Positions 46,503 through 55,514 of a stretch of 64,000 nt of DNA are shown piece by piece. Numbering within the stretch: the stretch's first letter is position 1; each line of letters opens with the position of its first letter. The notes below the pieces were generated by a model. It saw only the letters and a list, made by a program, of their open reading frames with translations. It had not been told where the DNA came from and did not search any database. Source of the DNA: Halodesulfovibrio spirochaetisodalis (GTDB lineage: Bacteria > Desulfobacterota > Desulfovibrionia > Desulfovibrionales > Desulfovibrionaceae); NCBI RefSeq assembly GCF_001672295.1, contig NZ_JXMS01000004.1:1-64000 (forward strand), read 5' to 3'. The translations under genes and the position numbers were made by a program.

Positions 46503-47459
46503 ATGAGTCTCAATAGGCGTGATTTTGTTAAACTGTGTACAGGGACTGTGGCTGGACTTGGGGTTTCCCAGATGTTCAACCCAGCTGTTTGTGAAGCGAT
46601 TTCAGGTTCACTTAACGGCAATCGCCCTCCAGTTTTATGGTTACAGGGTTCTGGTTGTACGGGTTGTTCCGTATCACTGCTTAACTCTGTCAACCCACAC
46701 ATTAAAGACGTACTGCTCAAAGTTATCAGCCTCGAATTCCATCCTACAGTGATGGCATGGGAAGGCGAACCTGCAATCGAACACATGTACAAGATTGCAG
46801 ACAAGTACGATGGTAAATTCTTCCTCGTTGTGGAAGGAAGTGTTCCTACCGCAGCTGATGGTAAATACTGTGTTATCGGCGAAGCCGACCACAGAGAAAT
46901 TACCATGGTTGACGCAATGAAAGAACTTGGCCCTAAAGCAGCAGCTGTGCTCGCAGTAGGTACCTGTTCTGCATACGGTGGTATTCCTGCAGCTGAAGGA
47001 AGCCAGACCGATGCTAAAGGTGTACGCCAATTCTTCGAAGAAGAAGAAATTGCTACACCGGTTGTCAACATCCCTGGTTGTCCTCCGCATCCAGACTGGA
47101 TCGTTGGAACAGTAACTGTTGCTCTTGACGCTATCAATAAGCACGGCCTCGCAGACGGCCTTGGTAAGGTTGTTGAAATTCTTGATGATGAAGGGCGTCC
47201 TACTCCTTTCTTCGGCGAGAACATTCACGACAACTGTCCTTACCTCGACGACTTTGATAACGACGTTCTGGCAACTAAGTTTACTGAAGTTAAGGGTTGC
47301 CGCATGGAGCTTGGCTGTAAAGGTCCGGACACCAACTCAGACTGTTACAAACGCAAATGGAACAACGGTATCAACTGGTGTGTCCAGAACGCTGTCTGTA
47401 TCGGCTGTGTTGAGCCTGATTTCCCTGACGGCAAGTCCCCGTTCTACGAGCCTGCTTAA
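46503..47459 (+). CDS. hysB: [NiFeSe] hydrogenase small subunit
   Basis: A 318-residue electron-transfer subunit. A Tat signal (RRDFVK, Arg5-Arg6) directs the folded complex to the periplasm. Iron-sulfur ligands begin with GSGCTGCSVSLLN and include GTCSAYGG, NIPGCPPHPDW and the C-terminal CKGPDTNSDC and CIGCVEPDFPDG clusters. ATG at 46503 has AAGGAGG upstream; an earlier in-frame start at 46434 would bury the Tat signal. hysA follows after 43 bp. Confidence 0.95.
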   Translation: MSLNRRDFVKLCTGTVAGLGVSQMFNPAVCEAISGSLNGNRPPVLWLQGSGCTGCSVSLLNSVNPHIKDVLLKVISLEFHPTVMAWEGEPAIEHMYKIADKYDGKFFLVVEGSVPTAADGKYCVIGEADHREITMVDAMKELGPKAAAVLAVGTCSAYGGIPAAEGSQTDAKGVRQFFEEEEIATPVVNIPGCPPHPDWIVGTVTVALDAINKHGLADGLGKVVEILDDEGRPTPFFGENIHDNCPYLDDFDNDVLATKFTEVKGCRMELGCKGPDTNSDCYKRKWNNGINWCVQNAVCIGCVEPDFPDGKSPFYEPA

Positions 47460-47502
47460 TAACGGCTTGTGCGCCCTTATACATTCCTAAGGAGGAATTA
47501 AC

Positions 47503-49047
47503 ATGTCTGGTTGCAAAAGAAATGGAGCAGCAGGCAGCGGAAAAGCAGCTCATATCGCAATCGATCCGGTAACCCGAATCGAAGGCCATTTGAAAGCTGA
47601 CGTTACCGTTGAAAACGGCAAAGTTGTGGACGCAAAGCTTTCCGGCGGTATGTACCGCGGGTTTGAGCAGATCCTTCGTGGCCGTGACCCTCGTGACTCT
47701 TCTCAGATCGTTCAGCGTATCTGTGGTGTATGTCCAACCGCACACGCTACTGCTTCTGTTATGGCTCAGGATGCAGCATTTGGTACTAAAGTAACAGACA
47801 ACGGTCGTGTTACACGTAACCTCATCCTTGGCGCTAACTACCTGCAGTCTCATATTCTGCATTTCTACCATCTTGCTGCACAGGACTTTGTACAAGGCCC
47901 TGACAGCGCACCTTTTGTACCGCGTTACCAGAAGTCCGACCTTCTTGAAGATCGCAACAAAGATCTCAAAGCTGTTAACGCAGCTGCTGTTGATCAGTAC
48001 ATCGAAGCTCTCGACGTACGCGCTATCTGTCACGAAATGGTTGCAATCTGGGGCGGTAAAATGCCTCACGTGCAGGGTATCATTGCAGGTGGCACATCTG
48101 AAATGCCTACAAAAGATCGCATTCTTGAATACGCAGTTCGTTTCAAGAAAGTTCGCGACTTCGTAAATAATAAATACCTCCCGACTGTTTACACTGTCGG
48201 TTCCGTATACCCTGACCTGTTCAAAGTTGGACAGGGTCATAAAGCTTGTGTTGCATACGGCGTATTCCCGCTTGATAATGCAAACTCCAAGTTCATGATG
48301 AAATCAGGTGTATACTATGATGGTAAAGACCACGACTTTGATCCTTCAAAAATCCATGAAGATGTAAAATACTCATGGTTTGAAGATTCCACTTCCGGTC
48401 TTCACTACTCTAAAGGCAAAACTGTTCCTGCTCCTCACAAAGATGGTGCATACAGCTTTGTTAAAGCTCCTCGTTACGACGGTGTTGCTTGTGAAGTTGG
48501 TCCTCTCGCACGTATGTGGGTTGAGAACCCTCCACTTTCACCTGTTGGTCAAAAGATGCTGAAAGAAAAGTTCGGCCTGGATGCTAAGAACTTCCGCGAC
48601 CTCGGTGAAGATGCAGCATTCTCCCTCATGGGACGTCACGTAGCACGTGCTGAGGAAACTTGGTACATGCTCGACTTCATTGAAGCATGGCTCAAAGAAG
48701 TTAAACCTGACGAAGAGACCTTTACTGCTTACGAGATCCCAGAATCCGGTGAAGGTACTGGTTTCACAGAAGCACCTCGCGGCGCTCTGCTCCACTACCT
48801 TGACGTTAAAGACAGCAAAATCAACAACTACCAGATTGTATCTGCTACTCTCTGGAACTGTAACCCTCGCGATGACAAGGGTGTACGCGGTCCTGTTGAA
48901 GAAGCTCTCATCGGTATTCCTGTACCGGACGTTGACAATCCGGTAAACGTGGCGCGTCTCATTCGCGCCTTCGATCCATGACTGGGCTGTGCCGTTCACG
49001 TGATGAACGCAGAGACCGGTAAAGTTTCCGTTGTTGAGTTCGAATAA
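47503..49047 (+). CDS. hysA: [NiFeSe] hydrogenase large subunit, selenoprotein
   Basis: 514 residues if UGA at 48979-48981 is read as selenocysteine 493. The first nickel motif is RICGVC (Cys74, Cys77). The second is DPULGCAVH, with Sec493 and Cys496 as nickel ligands. Reading continues in frame for 21 codons to TAA at 49045. The last 15 residues, after His, are removed by protease, probably HysD. Stopping at UGA would give 492 residues without the active site. These enzymes are H2-producing, oxygen-tolerant periplasmic hydrogenases and are made when selenium is available. Confidence 0.95.
48979..49015 (+). promoter_or_regulatory. selenocysteine UGA and bacterial SECIS
   Basis: UGA is followed 12 bases later by a hairpin: GTTCA (48994-48998) pairs with TGAAC (49004-49008) around loop CGTGA. 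This is the usual distance and size for a bacterial SECIS bound by SelB. The coding frame is kept on both sides. Confidence 0.8.
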
Positions 49048-49070
49048 GACTCGCTTCTGAACGTACCTTT

Positions 49071-49100
49071 AAAAGAGGAACCCTCGGGTTCCTCTTTTTT
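49071..49100 (+). terminator. intrinsic terminator after hysA
   Basis: AAAAGAGGAACC pairs with GGTTCCTCTTTT, followed by T. It separates hysBA from hysD, so hysD needs read-through or its own promoter. Confidence 0.9.
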
Positions 49101-49225
49101 TCTTCGCAACTGCCGCTCATTTGCCGGTATGCTGCCATAAAAAACTTGCTCATGTATCAGGGTTTATTTTACTGATAACGAACTTCGTATATACCTTTTT
49201 CATCTTGTTGCTTAAAGGACTGATC

Positions 49226-49699
49226 ATGGAAAAACTGTTAGTGCTGGGCATTGGTAATACGCTCTTAACAGACGACGGTGTCGGCGTTCATGCTGCCGAA
49301 ATTCTCTGGAAAGAAGAATGGCCTGAAAACGTTACTGTTATGGAAGCTGGAACCTTTACTCAGGATATTTACGTTCTGTTTCAAGGATACGACAGACTTC
49401 TCGTCCTTGATGTAATTCACGCAGAACACAAGCCGGGTACAATCTACGAACTTACAGAAGATGATATCCGCTCCAATAAAAAACAGCGAGTCTCCATTCA
49501 CGATATCGACATGCTAGATTCTCTGCAGATGTGTGAAATGCGTTGCGGCAAACGCCCGAAAATGGAAATTATCGGCATGCAGCCGCATGACATAACCACA
49601 TGGAACATCGGACTGTCCGAAGTATGTCAGGGACAATTCGATAACTTTGTCTCACATGCCCGAAAGCGCATTAACGAGATCATAGCCGAAATGAATTAG
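49226..49699 (+). CDS. hysD: hydrogenase maturation protease for HysA
   Basis: A 157-residue endopeptidase of the HyaD/HybD family that removes the large-subunit C-terminus after nickel insertion. GIGNTLLTDDGVGVHA carries the first nickel-binding acid, and VLDVIHAEHKPG the second. The GMQPHDITTW motif is typical. ATG at 49226 has AAAGGA upstream; an earlier start adds a hydrophobic stretch not found in the family. Confidence 0.9.
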   Translation: MEKLLVLGIGNTLLTDDGVGVHAAEILWKEEWPENVTVMEAGTFTQDIYVLFQGYDRLLVLDVIHAEHKPGTIYELTEDDIRSNKKQRVSIHDIDMLDSLQMCEMRCGKRPKMEIIGMQPHDITTWNIGLSEVCQGQFDNFVSHARKRINEIIAEMN

Positions 49700-49811
49700 C
49701 CATACCTTCTGTATTGCTTGCAGCAACATATGTTCTTTACCACCTACATTTGCTGACAAGATTCCTGCTCACAATGTGCGCTAAGTGCCTGTGCAGTACA
49801 AAAAGACAAGC

Positions 49812-49850
49812 AAAGCCAAACTCAACATTCCCATGTCTGAGTTTGGCTTT
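49812..49850 (+). terminator. intrinsic terminator after hysD
   Basis: AAAGCCAAACTCA pairs over 13 bp with TGAGTTTGGCTTT, followed by a T-run. Confidence 0.88.
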
Positions 49851-49853
49851 TTT

Positions 49854-50138
49854 TCATTATGCACAAATGCCATGTGCAAACGTCGTATCACATAATCTTG
49901 CTGCCAACATTTCTTACTCATGCCATTTTATTTGTCATCAAATATACATTTTCTCTGCTTCATTACCGTTTTTTTACCCCCCTCAGTCTACAAGTGCACA
50001 CAGGTATCTGTGCCACTACTAAGCGTTGCTCCCCTTTTTTCGATTGATCTTCTTTTAGGAACACACCTTGCATGTATCTATCAAGTCTAACTGACTTCAT
50101 AGATTACGTACTACCAGACAACTCTACGGGGAAAGACT
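49854..50138 (+). other. AT-rich region before the effector-like gene
   Basis: No gene is seen in this 285 bp (439 bp from the hysD stop). It should contain the promoter of the gene pair at 50139-51856. CGGGGAAAG stands just before the ATG as ribosome-binding site. No regulator box that I can name is present. Confidence 0.4.
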
Positions 50139-51377
50139 ATGAAAGTTATTGAAAACAACCATCAGCTCTTTGGGCTTTCAGGATTTGATAAATTAACCCA
50201 TAGCAACGACACTGTTGAACTCAAAGGAAAGCAGTTACGTGCAGGCCAATCATGGAAAGGACGTATCGTCTCTGTTCTTGAATCCATTGGTATCTTCAAA
50301 GAATACTGCACAGACTTTCGCAATAAAGAGGAATCCAACAGTAATACCGCAGCCTGGCAACTTTTCGGTGGATTAAAAGAAAAGTACGGTGAAGCCACAG
50401 TTACAGCCGCTCTGGAAAACACAAAAGAGCGTTTTAAAGGTATGGACATTGTTCGAACCGGCTCTGGGCTCACAACTGGAACAGGAAGCCAGACAACGCT
50501 TCTTACATGTGGTGAAGTACGAGCCGTTATGGACGAAGCGTCAGCCATTCATAAATATCTTGAGTTGAACCCTAAGCCACAAACGCGGGAAATGGGCACA
50601 CAAACCGATACACCGGTCATGTGCGACTCTGAAACTCAGACAGAACGCCAAAGCTCTTTGAACCCGTTATCTAAACTCATAGCCAAAGCGCATACACATG
50701 CAACTGCAGCTACAACGCATACGGAGACAACAGCTACCACAGTTTCTGACATGGGAACTCCTGCTCCAAAAACAACTAAAAATGCTAACCCGATCACAAA
50801 CACCATTAAAAACCACTACTTGGCAAAGGGTGTTGTTCAGGACGAAAAAGAGTTACTGAATATTTTACATAAGATGGGAAAATCGCCTAAACATCTCTCC
50901 AAACCTCGTACAGAATATGTCACTTCGAAAGTTCTGAAAGATGTTCGGGAGCTCCCAGAAGGTACGACTCTCAATAAAAAAAAGGTTCTGGATCTGGCAG
51001 AAAAAGCGCTGACAAAAGCACTGTCACACAATTCTGCATGGAATACTGCCAAAGCCATCAAAATGGGAGCAGCAAAACATGTACGCCACACAAATACTGA
51101 ACTGAAGGACGAATTAAAAACACTGGCAACCACAGTCAAAGTCAGTGCAAAGGCATACATAACATCCGAATTAATAAAAACAATTGCGCAAAAAGAGGGT
51201 ATAACCTTGGATAAGGCGCAAACTAAATTTGCAATGAAAGAAGCTATCAGCAGTGCCGCATATACTGCAGAGATGCAGGGGATTATGCTTGATACAACGA
51301 ACTTTGACGAACTTGCAAAAATAATGGTTCATCACGCCAAAGATAAAAAGCCATATCAATTGTTCGCTAACTTGTAA
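50139..51377 (+). CDS. putative type III secretion effector
   Basis: A 412-residue soluble protein of unknown family. It has no cleavable signal peptide, but the N-terminus is polar. Residues 1-140 form a mixed domain, 145-230 are Thr/Ser/Pro-rich and look disordered, with a TQT motif at 154-156 and again at 166-168, and 231-412 are helical and lysine-rich. It lies 20 bp before a CesT/Tir-type chaperone gene, the usual effector-chaperone order. The effector role is inferred from this neighbour only. It could instead be a structural or self-standing protein. Confidence 0.55.
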   Translation: MKVIENNHQLFGLSGFDKLTHSNDTVELKGKQLRAGQSWKGRIVSVLESIGIFKEYCTDFRNKEESNSNTAAWQLFGGLKEKYGEATVTAALENTKERFKGMDIVRTGSGLTTGTGSQTTLLTCGEVRAVMDEASAIHKYLELNPKPQTREMGTQTDTPVMCDSETQTERQSSLNPLSKLIAKAHTHATAATTHTETTATTVSDMGTPAPKTTKNANPITNTIKNHYLAKGVVQDEKELLNILHKMGKSPKHLSKPRTEYVTSKVLKDVRELPEGTTLNKKKVLDLAEKALTKALSHNSAWNTAKAIKMGAAKHVRHTNTELKDELKTLATTVKVSAKAYITSELIKTIAQKEGITLDKAQTKFAMKEAISSAAYTAEMQGIMLDTTNFDELAKIMVHHAKDKKPYQLFANL

Positions 51378-51397
51378 CTCACCCGGGACACACTTAT

Positions 51398-51856
51398 ATG
51401 GATAACCTTGCTATTGTACAAAACGTGTTGAAAGAGTTCGGTAAAATTATTGATCTCGATTCAATAGCACTAAATGACACCGGAAGCTGTAAACTAGTCC
51501 TCGACGATCTTGAAATTCATTTAGAAATAGATGATGCAACTGACAGTCTTATGCTGCTCAGCCCTGTTGCTGAGGGCACAGAACAACTCATGGCAGATGC
51601 GCTGGAGTTGAATCTTTTCTGGGGACACCTCAATGGATGCAGATTTACCCTGCTCCGCAGCATCAACGTACTTGCTCTGCTAAACAGACTTCCAACCACG
51701 GGACTAGATATCACCGTATTTGAAAAAGAACTGAATACGTTTGCTGACACTGCTCTTACCTGGAAAAGAGCATTCAATGAAATGCCGGTTCCTGATGAAC
51801 AGCCGACAATGCCCGACTGTGAACTGCAAAAGCAAAACCTGCTTAACCAAATATAG
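51398..51856 (+). CDS. CesT/Tir-family type III secretion chaperone
   Basis: A 152-residue acidic protein. The pattern LNDTGSCKLVLDDLEIHLEIDDATDSLMLLSPV, followed by a helix ending ALELNLF and a final helix with DTALTWKRAF, matches the alpha-beta-beta-beta-alpha-beta-beta-alpha layout of class I secretion chaperones. These proteins are small, acidic and dimeric and bind the N-terminal part of an effector. About 25 C-terminal polar residues are extra. No other secretion gene is in the window. Confidence 0.7.
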   Translation: MDNLAIVQNVLKEFGKIIDLDSIALNDTGSCKLVLDDLEIHLEIDDATDSLMLLSPVAEGTEQLMADALELNLFWGHLNGCRFTLLRSINVLALLNRLPTTGLDITVFEKELNTFADTALTWKRAFNEMPVPDEQPTMPDCELQKQNLLNQI

Positions 51857-51864
51857 CCCTCAAT

Positions 51865-51899
51865 CATAGTGAACTGCGTATCATACGCAGTTCACTATG
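51865..51899 (+). repeat. perfect inverted repeat after the chaperone gene
   Basis: Sixteen-base arms at 51865-51880 and 51884-51899 pair perfectly (starting CATAGTGAACTGC) around TCA. No T-run follows, so it is a weak intrinsic terminator candidate or an RNA-processing or end-protecting hairpin. Confidence 0.75.
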
Positions 51900-52139
51900 T
51901 ACCATTCCTATCTCTTCTTTCTCCCTGCCTTATTTCATACTTCCCCAGAATATAATAAGAATCATGCGATGATATTTTATTTTTCTATTATGAAAAAAAA
52001 ATCAATCATGCTATGTTGATGCCAATTATACCAGTTGACTTCTTCATTATTTATAGATGTTACAGATGAAGCCAACAGTATTTATACGTCTGGTGTAGCA
52101 CCCAGGTGCAAACCGTGTCCTTCCTTATAAGGAGGTTGT
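51900..52139 (+). promoter_or_regulatory. hynBA upstream region with two dyads
   Basis: ATCAT-GCG-ATGAT at 51961-51973 and ATCAA-N10-TTGAT at 52001-52020 share the ATCATGC core and have centres about 43 bp apart. They may bind one regulator of the hyn operon. AAGGAGG precedes the hynB ATG. No promoter could be fixed. Confidence 0.35.
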
Positions 52140-53093
52140 ATGAAAATTTCTGTAGGTCTCGGCAAAGACGATGTCGTTGAACGACTGGAGAAAAAAGGGG
52201 TCTCCCGCCGTCAGTTCCTCAAGTACTGTACTGCTGCTGCGGTATCCCTCGGAATGGCTCCAGCATTCGGCGCCAAGATTGCCGAAGCAGTCACCTCTAA
52301 ACTTCGCCCTTCTGTTGTGTATTTGCATTGTGCAGAATGCACCGGCTGTACCGAAGCTCTCCTTCGGGCGCATGAGCCGTACATTCAAGAGATTCTCTTT
52401 GATACTATCTCATTAGATTATGATGAAACAATTATGGCTGCTGCCGGTGATGCTGCTGAAAAAGCACTTGAACAGGCTGTTGCAAACCCTAATGGATTCA
52501 TCCTTGCTGTTGAGGGCGGTATCCCGACCAAAGACGGTGGCGTTTATGGTAAAGTTGCCGGTCATACCATGTATGACATTGTGACAAAAATTGCCCCTAA
52601 AGCCACAGCTCTGATCAACCACGGCACATGTGCGTGCTATGGTGGTATTCAGGCTGCTGCTCCTAACCCGACAGGCGCAAAAGGTGTCAACGAAGTTCTT
52701 AAAGACAAAAAGATTGTGGGCATCAATGTTCCGGGTTGTCCTCCTAACCCGTACAACTTTGTACACACCATTCTCTTTTATCTTGCAGAAAAGAAAGCGC
52801 CGGAACTTGATGATCTGCAGCGTCCTGTCCCATTCTTCGGTACTACTGTACACGACCAGTGCCCTCGCCTACCGCATTTTGATGCAGGAGAATTCGCCCC
52901 TTCGTTTAATTCCGAAGAGGCTCGTAAGGGATGGTGCCTATATGAACTGGGCTGTAAGGGACCTGACACCTACAACAACTGCCCTACAATCAAGTTCAAT
53001 CAGGTAAACTGGCCTGTGGAAGCAGGTCACCCGTGTATCGGCTGCTCTGAACCAGACTTCTGGGACGAAATGACTCCGTTCTATGAAAACTAG
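52140..53093 (+). CDS. hynB: [NiFe] hydrogenase small subunit
   Basis: A 317-residue subunit. The Tat signal is SRRQFLK (Arg23-Arg24), preceded by a longer n-region than in HysB. Iron-sulfur ligands include [25 protein letters not shown] and the C-terminal [10 protein letters not shown] and [11 protein letters not shown] motifs. The last-named replaces the HysB pattern and fits the [4Fe-4S]/[3Fe-4S] arrangement of standard [NiFe] enzymes. hynA follows after 38 bp. Confidence 0.95.
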   Translation: MKISVGLGKDDVVERLEKKGVSRRQFLKYCTAAAVSLGMAPAFGAKIAEAVTSKLRPSVVYLHCAECTGCTEALLRAHEPYIQEILFDTISLDYDETIMAAAGDAAEKALEQAVANPNGFILAVEGGIPTKDGGVYGKVAGHTMYDIVTKIAPKATALINHGTCACYGGIQAAAPNPTGAKGVNEVLKDKKIVGINVPGCPPNPYNFVHTILFYLAEKKAPELDDLQRPVPFFGTTVHDQCPRLPHFDAGEFAPSFNSEEARKGWCLYELGCKGPDTYNNCPTIKFNQVNWPVEAGHPCIGCSEPDFWDEMTPFYEN

Positions 53094-53131
53094 CAGCTTG
53101 AACCGTTAGCCTATCCCAAGGAGCAAGATAC

Positions 53132-54820
53132 ATGAAAAGCAATTCCTCTGGATTCCCTGTTACCCCTCAGGGCAGCAAGAGCGGCAGAGTTGTTGTAGAT
53201 CCTATCTCGCGTATCGAAGGACACCTTCGAATCGAGGTAGAGTTAAAAGATGGCAAAATTGCCAACGCATGGAGTTCTTCAACTCTGTTCCGCGGCATTG
53301 AGATAATCCTTCAAGGACGTAAGCCGGAAGATGCCCAGCACTTTACGCAACGTTCATGCGGTGTATGTACATACGTACATGGTATTGCATCCACCCGTGC
53401 AGTTGAAGACGCATGCAAGGTGACTATTCCGGAAAACGCCACACTCATTCGAAATCTGGTCATGGCATCTCAATACATGCATGACCACATTGTGCACTTC
53501 TATCATCTCTGCGGACTGGACTGGATTGATGTTGCAGGCGCGTTAAAGGCAGATCCTAAAAAAGCTGCTTCCATTGCCAACTCCATTTCTCCTCGTGAGA
53601 CTAAAGCAGAAGATCTGAAAGCCGTACAGGACACCCTCAAGAAATTTGTTGAAAGCGGCCAGCTCGGTCCGTTTACCAACGCATATTTCTTAGGCGGCCA
53701 TGAAGGTTACTACTTGAGCCCGGAACTCAACCTTATAGGCACCGCCCATTACTTGGAAGCATTGCGCATCCAGCTTCTTCCTGCACGCGCAATGGCCATC
53801 TTCGGTGGAAAAAACCCGCATCCGCAATTCATGCAGGTTGGCGGCGTAACTTGCTACAAGTCTTTAGAAAAAGACAAGCTGAAACAGTTCCGCGATCTGG
53901 TCATGCAGACCAAAAACTTCATTGATCAGGTCTATATTCCAGACCTTATTGCCATCGCAGGTCAGTACAAAGACTGGACACAATACGGCGGCTGTACAAA
54001 CTTCATGACCTTTGGCGAATTCCCGACCAAAGGGCAGGAAATGGATAACCGCTACTTCCCTGCCGGCATTGTTATGGATCGTAAGTTTGATAACATTCAA
54101 AAATTTGATCCTGACAAAATCGCAGAGCATGTCCGCTACAGCTGGTACAAAGGCGATAAGGCACTCCATCCATATGAAGGCGTAACCGATCCTAAATATA
54201 CAGACATGTTCGGTGAAGACCGTTACTCGTGGATGAAAGCTCCGCGCTATGATGGTAAAGCTATGGAGACCGGCCCGCTGGCACAGGTGCTTGTCGCCTA
54301 TGCCAAAGAGCATCCAAAAGTGAAGCCGCTGGTAGACCACGTTATCAACACGCTCGGCATTAAAGTTGAGAACATGTACTCAACTCTTGGCCGTATTGCT
54401 GCCAGAGGCATTGAAACTGCTGTGGTTGCAGAACACTGCGTGGACATGCTCAACCAGCTTGAAGGCAACCTTGCTGCTGGTAAAAACCAGATCATCGAAG
54501 ACATCGACATGGTGGATCAAGCTGAGGGTGTCGGCTTTGTTAACGCTCCTCGTGGCGGACTCTCACACTGGACCAGAATCAAGGACAAAAAAATTGAAAA
54601 CTTCCAGCTTGTAGTGCCTTCCACATGGAACCTCGGCCCTCGCTGTGCAAATGATCTCTTGTCTCCAGTTGAAGAAGCTCTCGTTGGCACACCAGTTGCC
54701 GATGCAGAACGCCCTGTTGAAATCCTCAGAACTGTACACTCATTCGATCCATGTATCGCCTGCGGCGTTCATGTTATCGACGGTAAAACCAATAAAGTAC
54801 ACAAGTTCCAAATCAGATAA
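53132..54820 (+). CDS. hynA: [NiFe] hydrogenase large subunit
   Basis: A 562-residue periplasmic H2-uptake catalytic subunit. Nickel ligands are in RSCGVC (Cys76, Cys79) and DPCIACGVH (Cys541, Cys544). The 15 residues after His547 should be cut by the protease encoded downstream. It differs from HysA in having Cys at the position of Sec and a longer N-terminal half. AAGGAG precedes the start. Confidence 0.97.
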   Translation: MKSNSSGFPVTPQGSKSGRVVVDPISRIEGHLRIEVELKDGKIANAWSSSTLFRGIEIILQGRKPEDAQHFTQRSCGVCTYVHGIASTRAVEDACKVTIPENATLIRNLVMASQYMHDHIVHFYHLCGLDWIDVAGALKADPKKAASIANSISPRETKAEDLKAVQDTLKKFVESGQLGPFTNAYFLGGHEGYYLSPELNLIGTAHYLEALRIQLLPARAMAIFGGKNPHPQFMQVGGVTCYKSLEKDKLKQFRDLVMQTKNFIDQVYIPDLIAIAGQYKDWTQYGGCTNFMTFGEFPTKGQEMDNRYFPAGIVMDRKFDNIQKFDPDKIAEHVRYSWYKGDKALHPYEGVTDPKYTDMFGEDRYSWMKAPRYDGKAMETGPLAQVLVAYAKEHPKVKPLVDHVINTLGIKVENMYSTLGRIAARGIETAVVAEHCVDMLNQLEGNLAAGKNQIIEDIDMVDQAEGVGFVNAPRGGLSHWTRIKDKKIENFQLVVPSTWNLGPRCANDLLSPVEEALVGTPVADAERPVEILRTVHSFDPCIACGVHVIDGKTNKVHKFQIR

Positions 54821-54851
54821 GAAAAGGGTCACCTTTTCAGTTGTTTTGCCT

Positions 54852-54881
54852 GTCAGGGAGCCTTGGATGAGGCTCCCTGAC
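54852..54881 (+). repeat. hairpin between hynA and hynC
   Basis: GTCAGGGAGCCT pairs over 12 bp with AGGCTCCCTGAC around TGGATG, with no T-run. It may set mRNA stability between structural and maturation genes rather than stop transcription. Confidence 0.7.
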
Positions 54882-54969
54882 CTGTCATAACAAACTTTAT
54901 AGCCACCTTCCCGCTGTTTTCAACCTGTTGCTGTTTTCTTCAGCCAGCAAAGAAAAAGGAAAAACACTC

Positions 54970-55458
54970 ATGGCTACTCCTCCTCAAATTCTTGTTCTTG
55001 GCGTGGGCAACACGCTGTACACAGACGAAGGCCTCGGGGTTCGTGCTGTCGAACGTCTATCCTCTGCCTATACCTTTTCAGACAATGTAACGATATTTGA
55101 TGGTGGTACACTTGGTATGAAGCTGATGGATCACATCGTTAACTATGACAAACTGATTGTCGTAGACGCCGTATTATGCGGTGACAAAGCAGGCTCCGTT
55201 TACCGCCTTGTGGGCGAGGATCTACGCAAGAGCCTTGGCTTCAACAACTCAATGCACCAGACAGATCTTGTGGATACGCTTATTTTTTGCGAATTATTAG
55301 GGAACAAACCGGACACTGTGGTCATAGGCATGGAACCTAATGACTATGAAACAATGAATATAAATCTCTCATCAGAAGTAGCTTGCAAACTCGATTCAAT
55401 GTGTGACATTGTACTTCAGGAAATAACCGAGTCCGGTGGTGCTTTTTTCACAAAATAG
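54970..55458 (+). CDS. hynC: [NiFe] hydrogenase maturation protease
   Basis: A 162-residue HyaD/HupD-type endopeptidase. GVGNTLYTDEGLGVRA and VVDAVLCGDKAG provide the nickel-binding acids, and GMEPNDYETMN the C-terminal motif. It probably processes HynA, its operon partner. ATG at 54970 is used; an earlier in-frame start adds 14 residues without family support. Confidence 0.88.
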   Translation: MATPPQILVLGVGNTLYTDEGLGVRAVERLSSAYTFSDNVTIFDGGTLGMKLMDHIVNYDKLIVVDAVLCGDKAGSVYRLVGEDLRKSLGFNNSMHQTDLVDTLIFCELLGNKPDTVVIGMEPNDYETMNINLSSEVACKLDSMCDIVLQEITESGGAFFTK

Positions 55459-55514
55459 CCTGCCGGAATATCTTTTGTTGAACAATCAGCATTACGCTGT
55501 TCCTAGGAGTGCTT

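Noticed and set aside
47371-48240. A 289-codon minus-strand open frame inside hysA
   Set aside because: It is fully antisense to a conserved selenoprotein gene and has no recognisable domain.
48979-48981. Nonsense mutation making hysA a pseudogene
   Set aside because: The residues after UGA are the conserved nickel site and cleavage site, the frame is open to a normal stop, and a SECIS-like hairpin follows.
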